Positions 8,233 through 16,412 of a stretch of 64,000 bases of DNA are shown in pieces. The stretch is from positions 1 through 64,000 of the forward strand of contig CAKQRW010000007.1 of assembly GCA_934271655.1 (NCBI GenBank), in the 5' to 3' direction. Made by a program: the position numbers and the translations under genes. The notes below the pieces were generated by a model. It made no database searches, was not told the origin of the DNA, and saw nothing but the letters and a program-made list of their open reading frames with translations. Every line of letters starts with the position of its first letter. Within the stretch, counting starts at the first letter, position 1. Source of the stretch: an uncultured Bacteroidaceae bacterium (GTDB lineage: Bacteria; Bacteroidota; Bacteroidia; Bacteroidales; Bacteroidaceae).

Positions 8233-9485
8233 GCTATGTGCATGCTGGATGTCTGGAGGTAGTGGCGTGCGCAGTCCATGATGTCTGCAGGAGTCAGTGC
8301 CTGTATCTGTTCCATCATCTTGGCGTGCTCCTTGAGGCTGCTCCCGCTTTCTCTGAGGACTATGCATACGGATGGGAGTGAGAGGGTCATCTCGGTGGTG
8401 CGGCAGTATTGTCCCATGAGATAGTTTTTGGCTATGGTCATCTCGTCGTCTCCTACGGGTTCGGTTTGCAGGCGCTCCACCTCCTTGAAGATCTCTTCCA
8501 CGCATTTGTCCACGTGCTTGCGCGTGGTGGTGGATGATATGAGCAAGAGGGCTGAGCCTGGCATGTGGAGCATGTCGGCCGAGATGCCATAGGTGAGTCC
8601 GAGTCGCTCGCGTATGTTGGACATGAGCCTGCTGCCGAAGTAGCCGCCGAGGATGGTGCGTGTGAGAGCTATGGCTGGATAGTCGGGCGAGACGCGTGTT
8701 GGCATCAAGGTGCCGATGTTGATGGCCGACTGTGCCGATTCTGTCTCGATGACTGCGTCGTGCCTCTGCTGGCTGCTCGCCTTTGTGTCGATGCGCGGCA
8801 GGGTGGCGACTGCGGAGGCATCGGCTGGCATGGTGCCCAGATGCCTGTTGATGAGGCTCACCACCTCGTCGTCCACGTCGCCCGAGGCGTAGATGACGGC
8901 GTTTGCCATGTTGATTAAGCGGCTGTGGTATGTGGCTATGTCGTCGTGCGTCAGGGCCTCCACGTCTGTCTCGTCATACGACTGTGCCAGCGGGTGTGCC
9001 TCGCCGAGTAATGTGCGCTGGAGCAGTTTCTGGCTGACGTAGCTGACATTCTGCTTGTTGGCGCGGCTGGCGAAGATGAATTCGTCTTTCTCTATGTCCA
9101 TCTGCTGCTCCTCGTAGGCTGGGGCTGATATGATGTCTCTGAGGATGGGCATCACCTGGGCCAGGTTGCGTCGCAGGCAGGTCATAGTGAGTATGGTGGA
9201 CTGTATGCCGGCCGAGATGTTGATGGAGGCTCCGTAGAAGTCGAGCTGCTGGGCTATGCGCTCTGCGCTCATGTCTGTTGTGCCGGCTGTCATCAGGTTG
9301 GCGGCGAGGGTGCTTTGTAGCACCTTGCTTTCCATCCATCGTCCGCCTCTGAATGTGATGGTGAGGCGCACTATGTATGCTTCGGGTATGGGGAAGATGT
9401 CGAGTTCTGTCCCGTTGTCGAGCCATAGCGGAGCTGGCAGGGCTGTGGCGCGTGGCTTGGTCTGGTGGAGTGGTGGCTGTGTCAT
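8172..9485 (-). CDS. M16-family peptidase homologue lacking the zinc-binding HXXEH motif
   Basis: The 437-residue product has the two-lobe M16B (pitrilysin/MPP-like) architecture, with start LWLDNGTELDIFPIP and the segment GRWMESKVLQSTLAANLMTAGT where active members have HLLEH. No His-X-X-Glu-His is present, while the R/Y substrate-binding motif of the second lobe survives (GSRLMSNIRERLGLTYGISA, about residues 290-310). Such proteins normally act as the non-catalytic half of a heterodimer with an HXXEH-containing partner, but no partner lies beside it here. There is no signal peptide. The start overlaps kdsB by four bases (ATGA), so the two are translationally coupled. Its 3' end is tandemly duplicated. 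Confidence 0.85.
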   Translation of the reverse strand: MTQPPLHQTKPRATALPAPLWLDNGTELDIFPIPEAYIVRLTITFRGGRWMESKVLQSTLAANLMTAGTTDMSAERIAQQLDFYGASINISAGIQSTILTMTCLRRNLAQVMPILRDIISAPAYEEQQMDIEKDEFIFASRANKQNVSYVSQKLLQRTLLGEAHPLAQSYDETDVEALTHDDIATYHSRLINMANAVIYASGDVDDEVVSLINRHLGTMPADASAVATLPRIDTKASSQQRHDAVIETESAQSAINIGTLMPTRVSPDYPAIALTRTILGGYFGSRLMSNIRERLGLTYGISADMLHMPGSALLLISSTTTRKHVDKCVEEIFKEVERLQTEPVGDDEMTIAKNYLMGQYCRTTEMTLSLPSVCIVLRESGSSLKEHAKMMEQIQALTPADIMDCARHYLQTSSMHIAAAHGKEEPYNTKSMWTTTD

Positions 9486-10246
9486 AGTGCGTCGAGGTTG
9501 CCTTCGTTAAGGAATTGCTCGGCACGCTCCAGGTCTGCTGGCGTGTCGATGCCTATGGTCTCTATGTCGCTCACTCCCACCTTTATCTTGTAGCCGTTTT
9601 CCAGCCACCTGAGTTGCTCAAGCGATTCGGCTATCTCCAGGGCAGACTGCGGGAGGGACGTTATCTGCTTGAGGACATCGGCGCGGTAGGCATAGAGTCC
9701 GATGTGCTTGTAGTATGTGTGGCTGTAGAGCCAGTCGCCTTTCTCCTTTCCGCGGCAGAAGGGTATGATGCTGCGTGAGAAGTACATGGCTTCCATGCGC
9801 TTGTTGACGACGACTTTTGGCGAGTTGGCATTTTCGAGGGCTGCGAGTCCGTCCTCTGGCTTGAAGGGCTTCACGAGTGTGGCTATGTCTACGGTGGGGT
9901 CGTCAAAGCATGCCTTTATGGCTTGGAGCTGTTCGGCCTGGATGAACGGCTCGTCGCCCTGTATGTTCACCACCACGTCGTATCCCTGGCCCACCTTGGT
10001 GAAGGCCTCGTAGACGCGGTCTGTGCCGCTCTTGTGGCTGGCGCTTGTCATCACGGCCTTGCCGCCGAAGGATGACACGGCCTGCATGATGCGCTCGTCG
10101 TCTGTGGCTACCACCACATCGTCGAGCACGTTCTCCACTTGCTTGTACACTCTCTCTATCACGGTCTTGCCTCCCAGGATGGCGAGTGGCTTGGCCGGGA
10201 AGCGTGTTGAGGCGTATCTGGCTGGAATGATTCCTATGAATTTCAT
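9482..10246 (-). CDS. kdsB: 3-deoxy-manno-octulosonate cytidylyltransferase
   Basis: KdsB activates Kdo with CTP to CMP-Kdo for the LPS inner core in the cytoplasm. The 254-residue length is typical. The N-terminus IIPARYASTRFPAKPLA is the nucleotide-binding signature of the family, and VVNIQGDEPFI (about residues 93-103) carries the metal-binding Asp. SGTDRVYEA and the terminal IGIDTPADLERAE also fit. It is the first gene of a two-gene unit with the M16-like protein, separated from the upstream PBP by a strong terminator, so it should have its own promoter in 10247-10400. Confidence 0.96.
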   Translation of the reverse strand: MKFIGIIPARYASTRFPAKPLAILGGKTVIERVYKQVENVLDDVVVATDDERIMQAVSSFGGKAVMTSASHKSGTDRVYEAFTKVGQGYDVVVNIQGDEPFIQAEQLQAIKACFDDPTVDIATLVKPFKPEDGLAALENANSPKVVVNKRMEAMYFSRSIIPFCRGKEKGDWLYSHTYYKHIGLYAYRADVLKQITSLPQSALEIAESLEQLRWLENGYKIKVGVSDIETIGIDTPADLERAEQFLNEGNLDAL

Positions 10247-10405
10247 AAGCTTGATTTTTTATATTGGTTTATGTATGTGTGGCATTTGCTTTTGTGGCAT
10301 AGCATGTGCTGCTATGGCTGTTGCATGGATGAAGGCTGCTATATATAAGTTTTGTAATAGATGCATCCTGTGATAGATGCAATCTTCTATAGATGCTTAT
10401 AAAAA

Positions 10406-10454
10406 GGCAATAGAGACAGCCGCTGACAATATTGCCCTCGTTGTCTCTATTGCC
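10406..10454 (-). terminator. Terminator of the class A PBP gene
   Basis: A 13-bp perfect stem GGCAATAGAGACA/TGTCTCTATTGCC encloses a 23-base loop and is followed on the minus strand by TTTTTAT. It lies 30 bases past the PBP stop. Confidence 0.85.
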
Positions 10455-10484
10455 GTTGCTATGCCTTGTGTATCCTTATTATTT

Positions 10485-12926
10485 TTAGAAGAAGTCCTCG
10501 TCGGCGTCGATATCCTCTTCCTGTTCTCCTCGGAGCACATCCTCTGCGCTTGGGAGCGACCACAGCTCGTTGTTGCATGGGCTGTAGTTGAGCGGTATGG
10601 CGAATGAGTCGGTCTCGGCTATGCCGATGTCCTTGTTGCTGTATACCTTCCTCATCATCTTGCCGTAGATAGGCAGGGCTGCGCGCGCTCCTTGTCCGAA
10701 GGCCATGGTGCCGAAGTGTATGTCGCGGTCTTCGCCACCGACCCAGCATGCCACGACGAGCTTGGGGCAGAAGCCGATGAACCATCCGTCGGCATGGCTG
10801 TTGGTTGTGCCTGTCTTGCCTCCCATGTCGGCTGTGATGTTAAACTTGCCTCCTCTCAGGGCGCGTCCTGTGCCCTCGTTGATCACGGCTCGCAGCATGT
10901 AGAGCATCTGGTATGCCTTCTCCTGCGAGAGCACCTCGTTCATGCGAGGGGCGAAGCTGGCCACCACGTTGCCGTCGGCATCCTCGATGTGTGTGACGAG
11001 CAAGGGCGAGTAGTGCACTCCGTAGCCAGGGAAGATGGTGTATGCGCTTGCCATCTCGCCTATGCTCACGTCGCATGATCCGAGCGCCAGAGTGAGGTTG
11101 GGCGTCATGGTGTATGTGGAGAACTTCAGCTGGTTGCCCAGGAAGTCGATGAATGTCTGCGGCTTGATGAGGTTGAGCAGATATACCGAGGCGTGGTTGT
11201 TGGACTGCGCCAGGGCTGTCTTCAGGGGCACCACTCCGAGAGCTGGTCCCTTAGGTGTCCAGCCTCCGTAGTCTCTTGGGCTTGCGTCCACCACGTCGCA
11301 TGGGGTGAAGTCCTGGCTTGAGAGGGCCAGCGAGTAGAGGAGCGGCTTGATTGTGGAGCCTACCTGCCTGTGTCCGCCTCCCAGCACATTGTCGTACATG
11401 AAGTGCTCGAAGTCGAGTCCCGGCACGTATGCCTTGACCTGTCCGTTGGTAGGGTCGATGGCGCACACGGCTGCTCTGAGGAATTTCTTGTAGTAGATGA
11501 TGGAGTCGCGCGGCGACATGCGCACGTCCACCTCCTGCGGGTCGTTGTATGAGCTGCCGTACTTGAAGACCTTCATGTCGACAGGCACAGTGAAAGCCTG
11601 CATTATCTCTTCGTCCGTGTGTCCGTTCTCCTTCATGGCGCGGTAGCGTTCGCTCTGGCGCACATAGCGGTCGATGATTTTCTGCATCTTGCTCACGGTC
11701 ATGTCGCGGTATGGGCCTGTGTAGGAGTGGCGTATCTCTTTCTCGAAGGCTGGCTGCAGATATTGTGCCACGTGCTCGAACATGGCATCTTCGGCCATCT
11801 TCTGTATGCGTGTGTCCACGGAGGTGTATATCTTCAGTCCGTCGGTATATATGTTATAGTGCGAGCCGTCCTTCTTGGTGTTCTTGTTGCACCATCCGTA
11901 GAGAGGGTCTGTCTCCCATGCCAGCGAGTCATCGTGGTATTGCTGTCCCTGCCATGAGGCGTAGGCGCTCCTCTCTGGGCGTTGCGCCATCATGATGCGT
12001 CGTAGGTACTCGCGGAAGTATGGGGCCACGCCTTCCTTGTGGGTGGTCACCTTGGGCTTGGGCAGCATTGTCAGTGGCTCGGCCTGTGCGGCCTCCTTCT
12101 CGGTGGCTGTGAGGTAGCCGGCCTTCTCCATCTGCGAGAGCACCACGTTGCGCCGCTCGCGGCATGTCTCGCTGGCCGTGTACTCTCCGTCTACGCGCTT
12201 GTAGGGGTTGTAGAGCGACGGGTTCTTGCACATGCCCACCAGGGTGGCGCACTCGTTGAGGGTGAGGTCTATTGGCTCTTTGCCGAAGTAGGTGTGTGCC
12301 GCGTTTTTGATGCCCACGCCCGTGTAGAGGAAGTCGAAATAGTTGAGATACATGGTTATGATTTCCTCCTTTGTGTAGTATCGTTCGAGCTGCACGGCTA
12401 TGAACCACTCTATGGGTTTCTGCATCATTCGCTTGCCCTCGTCCTTGGCCACGTCAGAATAGAGCTGCTTGGCGAGCTGCTGCGTGATGGTGGAGCCACC
12501 TCCTGCGCTCTTCTGCCTGAGCACCATGCGCTTCACTACCGCGCGGGCTATGGCTTTGGCGTCGATGCCCGAGTGCTCATAGAATCTCACGTCTTCTGTA
12601 GCCACAAGAGCCTTCACCAGGTTCTCAGGGAGCGAGTCGTATGGAATCATCACGCGGTTCTCCTTGGCGTAGCTCCATGTGCCGATCAGTTTGCCGTCGG
12701 CGGAATAGAGTTGGGAGGCATACTTGTTGATGGGGTTCTGCAGGTCGCTCACTGGCGGCAGTTTGCCCAGCCATCCTTGCGAGATGGCAAACACCCATAG
12801 GAACATCAGGAATATGATGCCGCCAGCCACGCCCCATCCAATCTTGATGGCCTTGCTGACTTTTGCGCTCTCTTTCTCTTCCGCAGTCATTTTGGGCTGC
12901 GTTTCGTCAGATTTGTTCACGTTCAT
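10485..12926 (-). CDS. Class A penicillin-binding protein (bifunctional glycosyltransferase/transpeptidase)
   Basis: The enzyme polymerises lipid II and cross-links peptidoglycan at the outer face of the inner membrane. The 813-residue product has a short cytoplasmic tail, one membrane anchor (about residues 32-52), a GT51 domain with ATEDVRFYEHSG (catalytic Glu about 111) and GGSTITQQLAKQLY, and a transpeptidase domain with the SXXK motif GSTIKP (about Ser 523), SNN (about 590) and KTGT (about 703). The C-terminal tail is acidic (ending DIDADEDFF). It resembles PBP1A/PonA of Bacteroidota. It has its own terminator, and a large gap to the next upstream gene suggests a monocistronic unit. Confidence 0.95.
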   Translation of the reverse strand: MNVNKSDETQPKMTAEEKESAKVSKAIKIGWGVAGGIIFLMFLWVFAISQGWLGKLPPVSDLQNPINKYASQLYSADGKLIGTWSYAKENRVMIPYDSLPENLVKALVATEDVRFYEHSGIDAKAIARAVVKRMVLRQKSAGGGSTITQQLAKQLYSDVAKDEGKRMMQKPIEWFIAVQLERYYTKEEIITMYLNYFDFLYTGVGIKNAAHTYFGKEPIDLTLNECATLVGMCKNPSLYNPYKRVDGEYTASETCRERRNVVLSQMEKAGYLTATEKEAAQAEPLTMLPKPKVTTHKEGVAPYFREYLRRIMMAQRPERSAYASWQGQQYHDDSLAWETDPLYGWCNKNTKKDGSHYNIYTDGLKIYTSVDTRIQKMAEDAMFEHVAQYLQPAFEKEIRHSYTGPYRDMTVSKMQKIIDRYVRQSERYRAMKENGHTDEEIMQAFTVPVDMKVFKYGSSYNDPQEVDVRMSPRDSIIYYKKFLRAAVCAIDPTNGQVKAYVPGLDFEHFMYDNVLGGGHRQVGSTIKPLLYSLALSSQDFTPCDVVDASPRDYGGWTPKGPALGVVPLKTALAQSNNHASVYLLNLIKPQTFIDFLGNQLKFSTYTMTPNLTLALGSCDVSIGEMASAYTIFPGYGVHYSPLLVTHIEDADGNVVASFAPRMNEVLSQEKAYQMLYMLRAVINEGTGRALRGGKFNITADMGGKTGTTNSHADGWFIGFCPKLVVACWVGGEDRDIHFGTMAFGQGARAALPIYGKMMRKVYSNKDIGIAETDSFAIPLNYSPCNNELWSLPSAEDVLRGEQEEDIDADEDFF

Positions 12927-13080
12927 TTGCGTACAAAATGTTGTTATTGATAAATATTTCGCTGTCTTGCTTGATATGTTCTCAATGCAAAGTTACATAA
13001 AAATCTTATAGTGAGCGTGTGAAAAGTGAAAAAAGTGGCTTGCTGCATGTGTAATAAGCGCTTCTGGCGCATTCCTTCTG

Positions 13081-13389
13081 TTATTGCGTCTCGGGCTTGT
13101 CTTGTGCGTTCAGGACGTTCAGGGCCTTTCTCCTCTTGGCTTTTCTCCTGTTCTTGACGATATTGCCCACATCGATGCTGTAGGGGGCGTAGTCGTTGTC
13201 GCGCGAAAAGACTGGCGTGCCTGTCTTGGGGTCTTTGACAGATTCCATGAGCTCTTCCTTGGCTGCTTCTTTCATTATCTGACAGGAAGAGACTGTGGTG
13301 AGCATGGCGAGGCATAGCACGCATGCGGCCACATCAAGGCCTGAGGATGGGTTTGCTTGCATGTAAGTGAGGATATTTGTTCTCTTCAT
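13081..13389 (-). CDS. Small putative lipoprotein
   Basis: The 102-residue product contains a hydrophobic stretch ending LTTVSSC (about residues 21-36), a plausible lipobox, preceded by an unusually long N-terminal region. The mature part is charged, with a Lys/Arg-rich segment KNRRKAKRRKALN. The true start could be a later codon. It begins 38 bp after the MFS transporter stop, so it may be co-transcribed with it. I do not recognise a family. Confidence 0.55.
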   Translation of the reverse strand: MKRTNILTYMQANPSSGLDVAACVLCLAMLTTVSSCQIMKEAAKEELMESVKDPKTGTPVFSRDNDYAPYSIDVGNIVKNRRKAKRRKALNVLNAQDKPETQ

Positions 13390-13427
13390 CGTTCTGTTTG
13401 TCTATGAGTGTGGCTTGCTGGCAGGTG

Positions 13428-14597
13428 TCATCGGCCTTCATGTTGAGCTGCCGAAGGCCTCTCATATTTGCGGTAAAGCATGAGGAGACACACGAAGCCT
13501 ATCAGGGCAAGAGGAATGCCAGGCAGGGTGGAGTAGCGTGGGGAAAGGCCGAGCGAGATGGGCACGCCGCCAAGGAAGGCTCCGAGGGCGTTGCCCAGGT
13601 TGAAGGCCATCTGCACGCATGCTCCTCCCAGCATCTCGCCGCCTGGGGCATGCTTGAGTATGAGAAACTGCTCTGGGCCGCTGACGGCGAAGAGGCAGGC
13701 TGCGCATACCATCATGAGTGCCACGGACAGGGACGGCTGGTGGCAGAGGAAGAATATTCCGATAAGCGAGATGGCTATGGTTATCTGCACGTATGTGGCG
13801 AATCGTGCTGGCTTGAAACGGTCGGCGAATTTGCCGCTGAGCATGTTGCCGAGTACCATGCCGAGGCCTGCGGCTATCATCAGGGTGAATAGGGCATCGG
13901 GTGAGAATCCGCTCTCTTGGGTCAGCACTGGTGCTACATAGCTGTACCAGCAGAACACGCCTCCGTTGCCGAGCATGGTGGCTGCCAGGATGAGCCATGG
14001 CGCGGGACGGCGGAGGAAGACAAACTGCTTGCGGAAGCTCTCGCATGGCGTGGCATCGAGGTCGGGCACGCATCGCCATATGAAGAACAGCACCAGAAGG
14101 GCGCAGAGCATGGCAAGCACGAAGGGGAAGCGCCATGAGAGCGAACTGGCCAGGGCTGTGGCCAATGGCACACCAAGCAGGTTGGCGAAGGTCATGCCTG
14201 CTATCATCACAGCCACGGCTCCTGCCTCATGACCCTTGTCGGCCAGGCGCACGGCCACTATGCTGGCCACTCCGAAGTATGCTCCGTGTGGCAGGCCGGA
14301 GATGAAGCGTGCGGCGAGCAGCACCCAGTAGTTGGGGGAGAAGATGGAGATGAGTGCTCCGAGTACCATCAGTCCTGTCAGGGTCAGCAGGATGGACTTG
14401 GGTTTGTACTGGTGGGCGAACACTAGCAGCGGCGCACCCACACTCACGCCGATGGCGTATGAGGAGATGAGGTGTCCGGCTGCAGGTATGCTCACATGCA
14501 GGCTTTCTGACACGTTGGGTAGGATGGCCATCATCACATACTCTGTTATTCCGAGTGCCAGCGTGCCCATGGCGAGTGATACTAAACTTTTTTTCAT
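13428..14597 (-). CDS. MFS transporter (arabinose-efflux/AraJ-like)
   Basis: The 389-residue product has about 12 hydrophobic segments. It begins MKKSLVSLAMGTLALGITEYVMMAILP, the characteristic start of the DHA1/AraJ-type efflux group (LalGTFalGmtEFvmmGlLp). The loop between TM2 and TM3 (HQYKPKSILLTLTGLMVLG) and RFISGLPHGAYFGVASIVA in TM4 also fit this family, whose members export sugars or drugs by proton antiport. The substrate cannot be read from the sequence. A cluster of 29-bp tandem repeats lies upstream. Confidence 0.88.
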   Translation of the reverse strand: MKKSLVSLAMGTLALGITEYVMMAILPNVSESLHVSIPAAGHLISSYAIGVSVGAPLLVFAHQYKPKSILLTLTGLMVLGALISIFSPNYWVLLAARFISGLPHGAYFGVASIVAVRLADKGHEAGAVAVMIAGMTFANLLGVPLATALASSLSWRFPFVLAMLCALLVLFFIWRCVPDLDATPCESFRKQFVFLRRPAPWLILAATMLGNGGVFCWYSYVAPVLTQESGFSPDALFTLMIAAGLGMVLGNMLSGKFADRFKPARFATYVQITIAISLIGIFFLCHQPSLSVALMMVCAACLFAVSGPEQFLILKHAPGGEMLGGACVQMAFNLGNALGAFLGGVPISLGLSPRYSTLPGIPLALIGFVCLLMLYRKYERPSAAQHEGR

Positions 14598-14665
14598 CGT
14601 GTTTTTTTTCTTTGTTAGTTAATCGTATTAGTCTGATATTATTAGTCTTGTGTTATTAGTCCGTC

Positions 14666-14743
14666 ATTATTAGTCTAATGGATATGTCTGATATATTATT
14701 AGTATAATGAATATGTCTGATATATTATTAGTCTAATGAATAA
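14666..14743. repeat. 29-bp tandem repeat upstream of the MFS gene
   Basis: Units starting at 14666, 14695 and 14724 each begin ATTATTAGT and continue with a TAATG-ATATGTCTGATAT core. Degenerate partial copies run left to about 14628. This is the 5' leader side of the MFS transporter gene (minus strand). Confidence 0.75.
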
Positions 14744-14969
14744 GCCAAAGGAAATACGTTTTTGCTATAGAGCGCGATTCTTTTTTAAGATTGCTACAAA
14801 TTTAGGAGTTTTGTGGCTGACGTTTTTTTTCTGTTGTAAAAAAATGATAAGGTATATGATTATATTGACTTATGTCATAAGACAAGAACCGCCCGGTGGG
14901 GAAGGCTGTGTGCCTGTGTAGTGGGGACAGAATGAAACTTATGAGGATGTGGGCTAATTATGAAGAATG
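14744..14969. other. AT-rich spacer with no recognisable feature
   Basis: This part of the 512-bp gap between the MFS gene and cdd holds no open frame of interest, no clear hairpin and no convincing -7 box. Confidence 0.4.
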
Positions 14970-15135
14970 GAGTGATGTTTAGGGGGTGAGATCTGACTCA
15001 GCAGAGTCGTGCAAATCAATAAGGTCAGACAAGGGGAGTAATGTTCAGTGATTGAGATATGACTCAGCAGAGTCGTGCACATCAATAAAATTAGACAAGA
15101 GGAGTGAAGTTTAGGGATTGAGGTCTGACTGGCTG
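14970..15135. repeat. 66-bp tandem duplication of the cdd 3' end
   Basis: GAGTGATG (14970), GAGTAATG (15036) and GAGTGAAG (15102) open three units spaced exactly 66 bp. The first two share GACTCAGCAGAGTCGTGCA and AATCAATAA. The third unit carries the cdd stop codon (15111-15113) and then continues into the gene, so the upstream copies look like decayed duplicates of the gene end. Confidence 0.85.
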
Positions 15136-15596
15136 AACGACAGCGGGAGCAAGTCTTTGATGCTTCTGATGATATAGGTCTTGCCTGTGCTGTAGAGCAT
15201 GACCTGTATGTCTGAGTGGAAGCGTGTCTCTGCTTCGAGCAGCGATTGGCGGCATGCTCCGCATGGGGATATAGGTTGTGAGACAATCTGTCCGTTGGTG
15301 CCTCTGGCTGTGATGCACAGGCACTTGATGGGCGTGTCGGGGTGGGAAGAGTTGGCATAGAACATGGCTGTACGCTCGGCGCACAGGCCAGAGGGATATG
15401 CGGCGTTCTCTTGGTTGGATCCGCTCACGATGGTGTTGTCGGCAAGCAGGAGGGCTGCTCCGACGGAGAAGTGGGAGTAGGGTGAATAACTGCGGCAGGT
15501 GGCGCGCAGGGCTTCATCGCGCATGGCGCACTCTTGCTGTGTCAGCTCGTCATCGTTCTTTATGATTACAGGGATGCTTATTGTCTTTTTTTCCAT
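15111..15596 (-). CDS. cdd: Cytidine deaminase
   Basis: Deaminates cytidine and deoxycytidine to uridine and deoxyuridine in pyrimidine salvage. The 161-residue product has the zinc-site motifs CAERTAMF (catalytic Glu) and PCGACRQ (two Cys ligands), plus the SPYSHFSVGAALL substrate region. I chose ATG at 15594-15596 (MEKKTISIP); the frame is open further upstream, but that part overlaps lptC and looks non-coding. It begins 13 bp after lptC and is the last gene of the minus-strand unit. Confidence 0.93.
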   Translation of the reverse strand: MEKKTISIPVIIKNDDELTQQECAMRDEALRATCRSYSPYSHFSVGAALLLADNTIVSGSNQENAAYPSGLCAERTAMFYANSSHPDTPIKCLCITARGTNGQIVSQPISPCGACRQSLLEAETRFHSDIQVMLYSTGKTYIIRSIKDLLPLSFSQSDLNP

Positions 15597-15609
15597 GGAG
15601 TGGATATGT

Positions 15610-16278
15610 TTATTGGACTGATGCCGTATGGGCAGGCTCAGTTGCCTGCACTTGTGCGGAGCTGTCTGGTATGGTGATGAGAGCAGGGTCGGCTGTAGGT
15701 GTGGCATTATCTTCCTTGAGCGGGAACTGGCCCTTTGAGGAGTGGATGATGTAGTCTGTCATCTGCTCGTTGCTGCTGAAGTTGTAGCCTGACAGCTTGC
15801 GTGTCTCTCCGTCTATCTCCATGTAGCGGTCGGAGTAGATGCGGTGGGCGGCTTGGTCCCAAAAGAGGAGGGATGTCCTGAATGTCTCTCCCTTGAGATT
15901 CTTGACCAGTACGCGTCCGCGCAGTTCCCACAGGCTTTTCTGGTTGAAGAAATAGGCAGTGTCGCATGAGATGAAGGCGTCGACCTGGTATGACTCGTTG
16001 AACCTTTCGATGAACATTCCTTTTTCAAATGACCAGTATTGAGGGTCTTTCTTGTCGTATATGTACCAGTCTTCCGTTATCATCTTGTAGCGTATGATGC
16101 CCGAGTCGCTGATGAGTGTGCTCACCCCGACCGACCTGAGTACTGGCAGCGAGTCTCTTTCGCCGATGTCTGGCCCATGTTTCTCGTCTTTTTGTCCGCA
16201 CGACTGGAATGACAAGGTTGCAGCAGTCATGATGACTGCTGCAACACTTAATATTTCGGATGTTTTCTTGTTGTTCAT
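15610..16278 (-). CDS. lptC: LptC-like LPS export lipoprotein
   Basis: LptC is the bitopic or lipid-anchored periplasmic bridge that takes LPS from the LptBFG transporter toward LptA. From ATG at 16276-16278 the product is 222 residues with a lipoprotein signal ending LSFQSC (about residue 26). The body has the LptC/DUF1239 pattern: SDSGIIRYKMITEDWYIYD, KGMFIERFN, and an SDRYMEIDGETRKLSGYNF strand set. It is followed 13 bp later by cdd. Bacteroidota often place lptC after a TPR protein and an outer membrane protein, as here. Confidence 0.8.
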   Translation of the reverse strand: MNNKKTSEILSVAAVIMTAATLSFQSCGQKDEKHGPDIGERDSLPVLRSVGVSTLISDSGIIRYKMITEDWYIYDKKDPQYWSFEKGMFIERFNESYQVDAFISCDTAYFFNQKSLWELRGRVLVKNLKGETFRTSLLFWDQAAHRIYSDRYMEIDGETRKLSGYNFSSNEQMTDYIIHSSKGQFPLKEDNATPTADPALITIPDSSAQVQATEPAHTASVQ

Positions 16279-16412
16279 CTGTAAGTTACAATTGTCTTTA
16301 AGCAAGGTCGGCAATGGCGCTCTTGAGTCCATGTGGAGATGGCGAATACTTCCCTGCATGTGTGTGCATGATGAGCTGCCGTCACTGCATGGATGGTGGG
16401 TCGCCCGTCGTG

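Noticed and set aside
12039..12800. 253-codon frame antisense to the class A PBP gene
   Set aside because: It is a shadow of the PBP frame with no independent features.
14954..15358. Frame with 22-residue repeats (CTTLLSHIS type)
   Set aside because: It comes from the 66-bp DNA repeat and runs into cdd in the wrong frame.
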